This document shows, one piece after another, positions 1 to 6,247 of a DNA stretch of 9,469 bases. Each line of letters opens with the position of its first letter. Positions within the stretch are counted from its first letter, which is position 1. A program made the position numbers and the translations under genes. Below the pieces are notes generated by a model. It made no database searches. It had not been told where the DNA came from and saw only the letters and a program-made list of their open reading frames with translations. Location of the stretch: contig JAIYEB010000142.1 in assembly GCA_027487195.1 (NCBI GenBank), positions 1-9,469 on the forward strand. Reading direction: 5' to 3'. The stretch comes from Hyphomicrobiales bacterium (lineage in GTDB: Bacteria; Pseudomonadota; Alphaproteobacteria; Rhizobiales; UBA4765).

Positions 1-1113
1 GCCACGAAGCGGTTCACTGCAGCGGCGGAGGATGCTTTTGAGGCAGCAAGGCTTTCGACCCGCTCGCGGGCCATTCTCACGGCCTTTGCGATCTTCCTGA
101 TCTTTGCATCCATCGTGGTCGTGCTGTGGCTCGGGGCGGCCGATGTGCTGTCCGGGCGGTTGAGCGCAGGGACGCTTGGCCAGTTCGTTCTATTTGCTGT
201 GCTTGCGGCAAGTTCTCTCGGTGAACTCTCGCAGGTCTGGACCGAATTGTCGCAAGCCGCAGGTGCAGCAGAGCGGATTTCGGAACTTCTCGCGGAAGAA
301 CCGGCTGTGCAGGCTCCGGCTGTTCCGGTCGCTTTGCCTCCTGCCCGAGGCGAGATCGTGTTCGAGAACGTGACCTTTGCCTACCCCACGCGTCCGCAGA
401 CACCTGTTGTGAAGGATATGTCGTTTCGCATCCGCCCCGGCGAGCGGGTGGCAATCGTTGGCCCGTCAGGGGCTGGCAAGAGCAGCCTGTTTGCGCTGGC
501 GCTACGATTTTATGATCCGCACCTTGGCAGGATTACCGTTGACGGGGTCGATATTCGCCAGGCCGACCCAGAGGCTGTCCGTGAACGTATTGCGTTCGTG
601 CCGCAGGATGTGGTCGTTTTCTCCGATACGATTGCGGAAAACATTCGCTATGGCCGGCCGGGTGCCAGCGACAGCGATGTGGCGCAAGCTGCCGAAGTTG
701 CAGCGGCAGATGAGTTCATCGCAAAGCTGCCGGATGGCATGAACTCCCAGATTGGCGAACGGGGCGTCACGCTCTCGGGCGGTCAGCGCCAGCGCCTTGC
801 AATTGCGCGCGCTGTCCTGGTTGATGCGCCGATCCTGCTTCTCGATGAGGCGACCTCGGCATTGGACGCTGAATCAGAAGCGCTGGTCCAGACAGCGCTT
901 GAGAGGATCATGCGCGGGCGAACGACGCTGGTCATTGCGCACAGGCTTGCGACCGTTCTCGGCGCTGATCGCCTGCTCGTTGTGGATGATGGCCGGATCG
1001 TCGAAGAGGGCACGCACGCGGAACTCGTCGGCAAGCGCGGTCTTTATGCCCGCCTTGCCGAACTGCAGTTTGGCTCCGGCGCGCTCGAGATGTTGAAAGA
1101 AGCCGCTGAATAA
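1..1113 (+). CDS. ABC exporter, fused permease/ATPase, 3' part (5' end outside window)
   Basis: The frame is open from base 1 to a TAA at 1111-1113, so the gene starts left of the window; the GTG at 115 lies inside a membrane helix and is not a believable start. The visible 370 residues hold the end of an exporter membrane domain, with two hydrophobic helices at about residues 24-45 and 58-75, then a full nucleotide-binding domain. That domain has Walker A GPSGAGKSS (bases 460-486), a Q-loop VPQD near 598-609, signature LSGGQRQR (772-795), Walker B ILLLDEATSALD from 832, and the switch histidine in IAHR (940-942). This order, permease followed by ATPase in one chain, is typical of MsbA-type homodimeric or heterodimeric exporters in the inner membrane. 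Substrate cannot be told; lipid, peptide or drug are all possible. It ends 3 nt from the stop of the convergent gene on the other strand. Confidence 0.93.
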   Translation, partial: ATKRFTAAAEDAFEAARLSTRSRAILTAFAIFLIFASIVVVLWLGAADVLSGRLSAGTLGQFVLFAVLAASSLGELSQVWTELSQAAGAAERISELLAEEPAVQAPAVPVALPPARGEIVFENVTFAYPTRPQTPVVKDMSFRIRPGERVAIVGPSGAGKSSLFALALRFYDPHLGRITVDGVDIRQADPEAVRERIAFVPQDVVVFSDTIAENIRYGRPGASDSDVAQAAEVAAADEFIAKLPDGMNSQIGERGVTLSGGQRQRLAIARAVLVDAPILLLDEATSALDAESEALVQTALERIMRGRTTLVIAHRLATVLGADRLLVVDDGRIVEEGTHAELVGKRGLYARLAELQFGSGALEMLKEAAE

Positions 1114-1141
1114 CGTTCAGCGTTCGGTGACTTTCAACTCG
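1086..1141. other. Nested inverted repeat over two convergent gene ends
   Basis: An inner 7-bp stem, CGCTGAA (1104-1110) with TTCAGCG (1116-1122), has a 5-nt loop holding the TAA stop of the ABC gene. The opposite stop (1117-1119) lies in its right arm. Outside it, TTGAAAG (1093-1099) pairs with CTTTCAA (1131-1137), and CGAG (1086-1089) pairs with CTCG (1138-1141) across a 3-nt bulge. There is no U-tract on either side, so it is not a classical intrinsic terminator. It could still stop RNA polymerase or protect 3' ends of both convergent transcripts. The pairing is read directly; the role is inferred. Confidence 0.45.
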
Positions 1142-2142
1142 ATGCGCCGGTTTCTCGACAAGGCTTCATCGCCATCGCCGGTATCAATCGGCTGGAACTC
1201 GCCAAATCCGGCGGCCACCAGCCGCTGTGGCGAGATACCTCGCGATATCAGGTATTGAACCACGGAGATGGCGCGTGCGGCCGAGAGCTCCCAGTTCGAG
1301 GGAAAGCGAGCCGTCGCAATGGGACGGCGATCCGTGTGTCCATCGACACGCAGAACCCAGGCAATCTCCGCAGGTATCTGACGTTCAAGTTCGACAAGAG
1401 CTGCTGCCAACCGGTCCAGCCCCTCGCGCCCGCCCGGCTTGAGCTCTGCCTGGCCGGCGTCGAAGAAGACCTCGGACTGGAACACGAAGCGATCGCCAAC
1501 GATGCGCACATCAGCCCTGCTGCCCAAAATCTCGCGCAGGCGTCCGAAAAAGTCCGAGCGATACCGTGAGAGTTCCTGCACGCGCTGCGCCAGCGCAATG
1601 TTCAGCCGCCGCCCGAGGTCTGCAATTCTCTGCTGGCTGTCGGCATCGCGGTTCTCGGAAGCGCCAAGCGCTGATTCAAGCGTCGCGATCTGCCTGCGAA
1701 GCGCGGAAATCTGCTGGTTGAGCAGTTCGACCTGCGACATGGCCCGATCGCTCAGCCGGCGCTGTTCATCAAGCTGTGCCGAAAGCGCACCAAGGCGCGC
1801 ACCCTGGTCGCCCCCAGCACCGCGGGCGGCTTCCAGCGAGGTGGAGAGCCGGTTGCGCTCGGCCTGCAGCGCATCAAGGCCCGAGGCGAGGGTTGCAAGT
1901 TGCTCTTCAAGGCTTGAGCCGCGGCCGCGCTCAAGAGACAGAAGGTCGGTCAGCTCCGACACCTGCCGGTTCAAACGCTCAAGCACACTGTCACGGCCCG
2001 AAATCTCGCGCGTCAGGAAGAACTGCGCCAGAACGAACACCGAGAGGATGAAAATGAACACAAGGAGCAGCGTCGACAGCACGTCGACGAAACCAGGCCA
2101 GTAGTCCGTGCGCTCGCGTGCGCGTCGACGACCCTGGGCCAT
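1117..2142 (-). CDS. MotB/OmpA-like peptidoglycan-binding stator protein with long coiled coil
   Basis: The 341-residue protein has a short basic cytoplasmic N-terminus and one membrane helix at about residues 19-42. Asp20 (GFVDVLSTLLLVF) sits where MotB, ExbD, TolR and ZorB carry the ion-binding aspartate. A heptad-like, Glu/Leu/Arg/Gln-rich stretch follows at about residues 46-200 and looks like a periplasmic coiled coil. The C-terminal OmpA-family domain (about 212-341) has the peptidoglycan-binding signatures VDGHTDRRPI, FPSNWELSAARA and RNRRIEL. Flagellar MotB has a much shorter link between helix and OmpA domain, so this is probably a non-flagellar relative. The start codon follows the stop of the MotA-like gene by 3 nt, implying translational coupling and a membrane complex of the two products. 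Database pipelines usually call such proteins 'peptidoglycan-binding protein'; the cellular function is unknown to me. Confidence 0.88.
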   Translation of the reverse strand: MAQGRRRARERTDYWPGFVDVLSTLLLVFIFILSVFVLAQFFLTREISGRDSVLERLNRQVSELTDLLSLERGRGSSLEEQLATLASGLDALQAERNRLSTSLEAARGAGGDQGARLGALSAQLDEQRRLSDRAMSQVELLNQQISALRRQIATLESALGASENRDADSQQRIADLGRRLNIALAQRVQELSRYRSDFFGRLREILGSRADVRIVGDRFVFQSEVFFDAGQAELKPGGREGLDRLAAALVELERQIPAEIAWVLRVDGHTDRRPIATARFPSNWELSAARAISVVQYLISRGISPQRLVAAGFGEFQPIDTGDGDEALSRNRRIELKVTER

Positions 2143-2145
2143 GGC

Positions 2146-3132
2146 CTAGGGACCTGTCCGCTTATTGGCGTCGACGCGTTCGGTCAGCGTTTCGAGAACG
2201 CGTTTGGTTTCGCGCCCCTGGGCAGCCTGGCTTTCAACCCAGTCCCGGATCAACTGCTGCTCTGAACGCATATGCTGGACCAGACCCTGGACACCCTCGG
2301 CAAGGCTCGCCATGGCAGCGGTGGCCTGCCGGTTGCTGCCGCCCTCAGCGACCACTTTCGTAAGTCGATCAACCGCGATCTGAACGTCGGCCAGCGAGGT
2401 AGCACCACGGTTTTGCGGGGCCACCTCGGTGTCGAGTTCGGTCATGGATGACAGCCAGTCCTCAAGCTCCTTGTAGAAGCGGTTCTGGGCCTGGCCTGCC
2501 TGAAGATCGAGAAAACCCAGTACGAGTGATCCCGCGAGGCCAAAGAGCGATGACGAGAACGCGGTGCCCATCCCGGACAGGGGCGCTGCAAGGCCAGTCT
2601 TCAATTCATCAAACACAACGCCGAGATCGCCAGAGCGCACCTCCAGGGACTGGATCGTTCGTCCGATTGAACTGACGGTCTCCGTGAGGCCCCAGAACGT
2701 GCCAAGAAGACCGAGGAAAACCAGAAGGCCAGTGAGATAGCGCGATGTGTCGCGATCCTCATCAAGCCGCTGTCCAATCGACTCAAGGATCGAGCGCAAC
2801 GCCGACGGCCCAATGGCGAAGCGTCCGATCTTGTCGCCGATGAGTGCTGCCATCGGCGCGAGAAGGACAGGCGCCTTGCGCGGATCATAGGTTGGCGAGG
2901 CCACCCGCAGCCCGTTCACCCACGCAACTTCGCGAAACAGCCGCGCCACCTGCCGAATGGCGAGCGCGACGCCAATCACCGCAACGAGCGCAATGACCCC
3001 GTTCAAAAATGGATTGGCCATGAATGCGGCGTAGGTTGCGCGCCACAAAACCGCGATCACGAAGCCAGTGATGATCAGGAACAAGACCATGCGCCAGAGG
3101 AAAATCTGGGGCGACGAGAGCTTTTGGTCCAT
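2146..3132 (-). CDS. MotA/TolQ/ExbB-like proton channel subunit
   Basis: The 328-residue protein has four predicted membrane helices at about residues 12-32, 43-62, 132-152 and 187-209. A cytoplasmic loop of about 70 residues lies between helices 2 and 3. Helices 3 and 4 carry the family pattern: LLVFLGLLGTFWGL and GMGTAFSSSLFGLAGSLVLG, with Thr145 and Thr190 in the positions where ExbB/TolQ/MotA have pore threonines. The tail (about 215-328) is cytoplasmic and largely helical, longer than in TolQ or ExbB. The family forms pentamers around a dimer of the Asp-bearing partner, here the OmpA-like protein encoded 3 nt downstream. The ATG at 3130-3132 has a GGAG about 11 nt upstream. What the motor drives (cell-wall work, transport, or force on a periplasmic partner) cannot be read from the sequence. 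Annotation as flagellar MotA would be an over-call. Confidence 0.88.
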   Translation of the reverse strand: MDQKLSSPQIFLWRMVLFLIITGFVIAVLWRATYAAFMANPFLNGVIALVAVIGVALAIRQVARLFREVAWVNGLRVASPTYDPRKAPVLLAPMAALIGDKIGRFAIGPSALRSILESIGQRLDEDRDTSRYLTGLLVFLGLLGTFWGLTETVSSIGRTIQSLEVRSGDLGVVFDELKTGLAAPLSGMGTAFSSSLFGLAGSLVLGFLDLQAGQAQNRFYKELEDWLSSMTELDTEVAPQNRGATSLADVQIAVDRLTKVVAEGGSNRQATAAMASLAEGVQGLVQHMRSEQQLIRDWVESQAAQGRETKRVLETLTERVDANKRTGP

Positions 3133-3221
3133 GCGATTCGTATCTCCGAAGCCGGGATCGAACCAGACAATAGACCGAAATTGATGTCGGCACGATGGCT
3201 GACCGTGTCTTCGTCAAGCGA

Positions 3222-3252
3222 AAAAGCGCGCCCCGTTATGAGGCGCGCTTTT
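3222..3252. terminator. Bidirectional intrinsic terminator after cheR
   Basis: A perfect 11-bp stem, AAAAGCGCGCC (3222-3232) with GGCGCGCTTTT (3242-3252), encloses a 9-nt loop. The GC-rich core of 7 bp is flanked by an A-run on one side and a T-run on the other, so the minus-strand transcript ends GCGCGC followed by five U. This is the likely end of the che operon mRNA, about 60 nt past the cheR stop. The mirror-image form would also act on plus-strand transcription. Confidence 0.88.
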
Positions 3253-3268
3253 CTGATGTCTGCTGCAG

Positions 3269-3295
3269 CACGGCTTTGCTTCGAGAAAAGCCGTG
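3269..3295 (-). repeat. Second hairpin downstream of cheR
   Basis: CACGGCTTT (3269-3277) pairs perfectly with AAAGCCGTG (3287-3295) around a 9-nt loop. It lies about 20 nt after the cheR stop codon and is met by the che transcript before the main terminator. There is no U-tract on the minus strand. It may be an auxiliary stop or a 3'-end stabiliser; that role is inferred. Confidence 0.6.
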
Positions 3296-3315
3296 TTTCG
3301 GAGCCGTGACCTGCG

Positions 3316-4179
3316 TCAGGCGATCTTGCGAGGCGCGAAAGGCGACAGCGTGGCTGCAGGTGCCGACGCCGACGCAAGGCTATAGAGGCCACGCTGGTTC
3401 GCTGCAGGCTTGAACGTTGTTGTCAGCCCGACCACGGTTTCAGCGGCGCCCATGACGAGGTAGCCGTCGGGCGCCAGCATCTTCGCGGTCTTTTCAAGGA
3501 CAGCGGACTTGGTCTCGTGGTCGAAGTAGATCAGCACGTTGCGGCAGAACACGATGTCGAAGGTTCCGAGATGGCGGAAATCGTCGAGCAGGTTCAGCTG
3601 CTTCCACGTGATCATGCTGCGCAGGGACGGGTCGATCTTCCAGGTATCGCCGGACTGCTCGAAATACTTCAACAGCATGTTGATCGGCATGCCGCGCTGC
3701 ACTTCGAACTGGGTGTAGATCCCGGCCTTTGCCTTTTCGAGCACTTCGACAGACAAATCGGTCGCTGTGATTTCGATGCGCCAGCCCGAAAGCTTGGCCG
3801 CAAGTTCGCGGACGGTGATCGCCAGAGAGTAGGGCTCCTGGCCGGTCGAGGCTGCGGCACACCAGATCCTGATGCGGCGCTCGTTGGCTCTCGACTGCAG
3901 GAAATGCGGGATCATGACCTGCTGGAAGTTGTCGAACGGTACCTTGTCGCGGAAGAAGAACGACTCGTTCGTCGTCATCGCTTCAACAACCTGGATCGCA
4001 AGCGGATCAAACGTGGTTGCTCGCGACAGCTTGACCGCAAGTTCGGGCAGCGAAGAAACGCCTGCCTTGCGAGCCACCGGCATCAGGCGACTTTCCAGCA
4101 GATACTGCTTGTCGGGCGTCAGTACCAACCCGGAACGCTCACGCAGAAACTTTCTGAAGAACTCGAACTCTTGGGACAC
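3316..4179 (-). CDS. cheR: CheR, chemoreceptor glutamate methyltransferase
   Basis: CheR transfers methyl groups from S-adenosylmethionine to glutamates of chemoreceptors, the adaptation step opposed by CheB. From the GTG at 4177-4179 the protein has 287 residues, normal for the family. The N-terminal helical domain spans about residues 1-65 (EFEFFRKFLRERSGL, DKQYLLESRL). The methyltransferase domain follows with TTNESFFFRD (69-78), the SAM loop WCAAASTGQEPYSLA (106-120), the acidic Asp141 in TATDLS, NLLDD, and FCRNVLIYFD (211-220). I prefer the GTG because it gives the family's usual N-terminus, follows the cheB stop by only 2 nt and has a GGAG 10 nt upstream. An in-frame ATG at 4254 would add 25 unlikely residues inside cheB. 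No C-terminal TPR domain is present. It is the last gene of the operon. Confidence 0.96.
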   Translation of the reverse strand: MSQEFEFFRKFLRERSGLVLTPDKQYLLESRLMPVARKAGVSSLPELAVKLSRATTFDPLAIQVVEAMTTNESFFFRDKVPFDNFQQVMIPHFLQSRANERRIRIWCAAASTGQEPYSLAITVRELAAKLSGWRIEITATDLSVEVLEKAKAGIYTQFEVQRGMPINMLLKYFEQSGDTWKIDPSLRSMITWKQLNLLDDFRHLGTFDIVFCRNVLIYFDHETKSAVLEKTAKMLAPDGYLVMGAAETVVGLTTTFKPAANQRGLYSLASASAPAATLSPFAPRKIA

Positions 4180-4181
4180 GA

Positions 4182-5357
4182 TCAACGAACTCCAGATGCG
4201 ATGGAAAGGATTTTGGGTGCGATCTGGTCCAGCGGGAGAACCGCCGAGCAGCATCCGTTCATTGCGGTGGCACCGGGCATGCCCCAGACAACCGAAGTCG
4301 CTTCATCCTGTGCGATCACCGTTCCGCCGCCGGCGGCAATTGCGCGTCCGCCATTGGCACCATCAGAGCCCATGCCGGTGAGGACCAAAGCCAAAATCGC
4401 TGCGCCGTAGGCGGCGACAAGGCTTTCGAACATCGGATCAACGGCGGGTTTGCAGAAGTTGACCGGCGGTGCGTCGCTGAGAAGTGCGATCACACCATCG
4501 GCATCCTTCTGGAAGACAAGATGCTTGCCACCCGGCGCGACATAGATGCGGCCAGCCATGAGCGGCTCGCCGTGAACAGCTTCCGCAGCCTTAATGTTGG
4601 TTGCGCGCGCGAGATGCTCGGCAAGAATGGGCGTAAATGCGGCCGGCATGTGCTGGGTAACCACAACCGGCATGCGCTGAAACAGTGGGCCCACCTTGGC
4701 CAGAACCGTCATCAGAGCCTGTGGGCCACCGGTTGACGAGCCAATCGCAAGAATTCGCGGGGTGACCGAAGACGCCTGACGCAACTGGAACTTGGCTTCG
4801 CTCGGCGCCTTGCGCTCCGGCGTTGACAGGCGCTGAAGATTTGTTTGAGCGCTAGCGGTTGCTGCGGGCGCAGCTGCAGTCCCGGCGCGCGCAGCCCTGC
4901 GATCGCGCATGCGACTGCCGAGCGCCTTTACCTTTTCAACGATCTCGCGCCGGAAGTCGGCTGAGGTCGAAATGCCGGAATGTCCTTCGGGCTTAGGCAC
5001 ATAGTCGCGCGCGCCAAGCTGCATCGCCTTCATGGAGAACTCGGCGTTGCGTCGCGTCAATGTCGAGGCCATGACGACTGTCAGGCCCGGCTTTGCCTTC
5101 AACAGCAAGGGGAGGGCCGTCAGGCCATCCATTTCCGGCATCTCGATATCGAGCACCATGAGATCGGGGTCGGCCTTCACCACACCCTCGACAGCCTCGC
5201 GGCCATTTCTAAACGTCGCGACGACGCTGATATCCATGTCCTCATCGAGCCACCGCGCGACAAGACCGCGAACGACAACGCTGTCGTCAACGACACACAC
5301 ACGAACGGGGTTCGCGGTCTTCTTCTGAATGGGCGCTTGCGCCGGGGATGAGGACAT
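4182..5357 (-). CDS. cheB: CheB, receiver-controlled methylesterase/glutamine deamidase
   Basis: CheB removes methyl groups from chemoreceptor glutamates and deamidates glutamines; phosphorylation by CheA activates it. The 391 residues show an N-terminal receiver domain (about 17-140). It has the acidic pair Asp24/Asp25, phospho-acceptor Asp70 in LDIEMPEMDG, Ser98 and Lys122 in PKP. An Ala-rich linker follows (about 150-198), then the catalytic domain (about 200-390). The catalytic triad, by family alignment, is Ser208 (GSSTGGP), His236 (QHMPAAFT) and Asp332 (TGMGSDG). All expected residues are present, so the enzyme should be active. The ATG lies 16 nt after the cheY stop, and its only Shine-Dalgarno-like GAGG is 14 nt upstream inside a hairpin, which suggests coupling to cheY translation. 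Its stop is 2 nt from the cheR GTG. Confidence 0.97.
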   Translation of the reverse strand: MSSSPAQAPIQKKTANPVRVCVVDDSVVVRGLVARWLDEDMDISVVATFRNGREAVEGVVKADPDLMVLDIEMPEMDGLTALPLLLKAKPGLTVVMASTLTRRNAEFSMKAMQLGARDYVPKPEGHSGISTSADFRREIVEKVKALGSRMRDRRAARAGTAAAPAATASAQTNLQRLSTPERKAPSEAKFQLRQASSVTPRILAIGSSTGGPQALMTVLAKVGPLFQRMPVVVTQHMPAAFTPILAEHLARATNIKAAEAVHGEPLMAGRIYVAPGGKHLVFQKDADGVIALLSDAPPVNFCKPAVDPMFESLVAAYGAAILALVLTGMGSDGANGGRAIAAGGGTVIAQDEATSVVWGMPGATAMNGCCSAVLPLDQIAPKILSIASGVR

Positions 5358-5366
5358 TGCTGTGCT

Positions 5367-5388
5367 GTCGGCCTCAGATGAGGCCGAC
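5367..5388 (-). promoter_or_regulatory. Hairpin at the cheY stop, burying the cheB ribosome site
   Basis: GTCGGCCTC (5367-5375) pairs perfectly with GAGGCCGAC (5380-5388) around a 4-nt loop. In the minus-strand mRNA one arm encodes the last Val-Gly-Leu of CheY, the loop and next bases hold the end of the Ile codon and the TGA, and the other arm contains GAGG, the only Shine-Dalgarno-like sequence ahead of cheB. The stem ends 9 nt before the cheB ATG. The pairing is seen directly; a role in translational coupling is inferred. Confidence 0.6.
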
Positions 5389-5739
5389 CTCCTGGAACTT
5401 CGATTCCACGATTTCGCGGTCGAAAGGCTTCATGATGTACTCATTGGCACCGGCGCGCATGGCGCGGGCAATGTGAGCGACATCATTCTCGGTGGTGCAG
5501 AACACTACGATCGGCTTATCGCCACCCGGCTCCTTGCGCAGGCGCTGAAGGAACTCAAGACCGTCCATGACTGGCATGTTCCAGTCGAGCAGGATGGCTT
5601 CCGGCATGCGCTCCTTGCAGGAACGCAGAGCTTCTTCGCCGTCGGCGGCCTCCGCAATCGTGAAAGACAGATCTTCCAGGATACGGCGGGCAACTTTGCG
5701 AATTACGCTTGAGTCATCAACGACGAGGCAAGTTTTCAT
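5374..5739 (-). CDS. cheY: CheY, single-domain chemotaxis response regulator
   Basis: CheY is phosphorylated by CheA and then binds the flagellar switch to change motor rotation. The 121-residue protein is a lone receiver domain: acidic pair Asp8/Asp9 (VVDDSS), phospho-acceptor Asp52 in LLDWNMPVMDG, Thr82 matching Thr87 of enteric CheY, Tyr101 matching Tyr106, and Lys104 in MKPF. No DNA-binding domain is attached. I chose the ATG at 5737-5739 because AAAGGGGA, the strongest ribosome site in the operon, lies about 5 nt upstream. The longer reading from 5865 would overlap cheW and add a non-homologous leader. It sits 55 nt after cheW, the largest gap in the operon, and is flanked on both sides by perfect hairpins. 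It could be a phosphate-sink CheY rather than the motor-binding one, since other cheY genes may exist elsewhere. Confidence 0.95.
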   Translation of the reverse strand: MKTCLVVDDSSVIRKVARRILEDLSFTIAEAADGEEALRSCKERMPEAILLDWNMPVMDGLEFLQRLRKEPGGDKPIVVFCTTENDVAHIARAMRAGANEYIMKPFDREIVESKFQEVGLI

Positions 5740-5770
5740 GACATCCCCTTTCGGAAATCGTGTGTACGGT

Positions 5771-5790
5771 GGCGCAGCAAACGCTGCGCC
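5771..5790 (-). promoter_or_regulatory. Intercistronic hairpin between cheW and cheY
   Basis: GGCGCAGC (5771-5778) pairs perfectly with GCTGCGCC (5783-5790) around a 4-nt loop. It begins 4 nt after the cheW stop and ends about 31 nt before the cheY ATG. No U-run follows on the minus strand, so full termination is unlikely. An RNA-processing, stabilising or partial-attenuation role is possible by analogy with hairpins in other operons. Confidence 0.65.
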
Positions 5791-5794
5791 CGAA

Positions 5795-6247
5795 TTATGC
5801 TGCGGCCGCGACCTCATCGAACGCGAGAACGCGGTCGATATCGAGAACGACCAGGAGGCGACCATCGAGGCGAAACACGCCTGCAGATACGCCGACCCAT
5901 GTCGGGTGAAGATTCACGGGGTTGGGTTCGATCGTTGCAGGTGAAAGGCGCATCACTTCGCCGACACCATCGATCAACAACCCATAGGCTTCGTTCTTCC
6001 AGGACACGCCAACGGCCATTTCGCCGCCGGCCTTCTGCGCGGGCTCAAGACCAAGACGCGTGCGCATGTTGATTGCGGTCACGATCCGGCCGCGCAGGTT
6101 CAAAACGCCCGAAATCTCGCGCTTTGACAGCGGAACCCGCGTAATGGCTTCCGGCTTGAAGACGTCGTCAACGCGGCTGATGGGCAAGCCAAAGAGCTGG
6201 CCACCGATCGTAAAAGTGACGTAGTCGATGGAGGTGTTGGCGGTCAT
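5795..6247 (-). CDS. cheW: CheW, receptor-kinase coupling protein
   Basis: CheW links chemoreceptors to CheA and helps build the hexagonal signalling array at the membrane. The 150-residue protein is a single CheW/SH3-like fold: a starting strand DYVTFTIGGQLFGLPI (8-23), PLSKREISGVLNLRGRIV (39-56) with the conserved NLRG including Arg52, and late strands around GLLIDGVGEVMRL (89-101) and LLVVLDIDRVL (131-141). Its ATG shares one base with the cheA stop codon (TGATG), and a GAGGG lies about 7 nt upstream inside the cheA end, so cheA and cheW are probably translated in a coupled way. A short Ala-rich tail ends the protein. It is followed by a hairpin before cheY. Confidence 0.96.
   Translation of the reverse strand: MTANTSIDYVTFTIGGQLFGLPISRVDDVFKPEAITRVPLSKREISGVLNLRGRIVTAINMRTRLGLEPAQKAGGEMAVGVSWKNEAYGLLIDGVGEVMRLSPATIEPNPVNLHPTWVGVSAGVFRLDGRLLVVLDIDRVLAFDEVAAAA

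Larger units (their letters stand above)
3133..3315. other. Intergenic region between cheR and the MotA-like gene
   Basis: This 183-nt gap separates two transcription units on the minus strand. It holds two hairpins described separately, so the MotA-like gene should have its own promoter in the remaining 90 nt. A TTGACG that could act as a -35 element is present on the minus strand (plus 3212-3217), but no acceptable -10 lies 16-19 nt after it. No small gene was recognised here. Confidence 0.6.

Noticed and set aside
1117..3132. ZorA/ZorB pair of a Zorya anti-phage system
   Set aside because: The channel and OmpA-type partners are reminiscent, but no ZorC, ZorD or ZorE gene is adjacent: the neighbours are an ABC exporter and the che operon. 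The long coiled coil is also in the MotB-like partner, not the long ZorA-type tail.
3151..3167. tRNA T-arm-like sequence on the minus strand (GGTTCGATCCCGG)
   Set aside because: The T-stem pairs at only 4 of 5 positions, there is no matching acceptor strand about 65 nt upstream, and no CCA or anticodon arm was found. It is chance or, at best, a remnant.
3212..3217. TTGACG as a -35 box for the MotA-like gene
   Set aside because: No acceptable -10 hexamer is present at 16-19 nt spacing, so a promoter is not claimed.
4180..4254. ATG at 4254 as the cheR start
   Set aside because: It would put 25 extra residues without family likeness inside cheB; the GTG at 4179 gives the usual CheR N-terminus and has a ribosome site.
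3517..4410. Plus-strand frame of 297 codons opposite cheR and the end of cheB
   Set aside because: It is antisense to two well-supported genes and its translation has no recognisable domain; it looks like a mirror frame.
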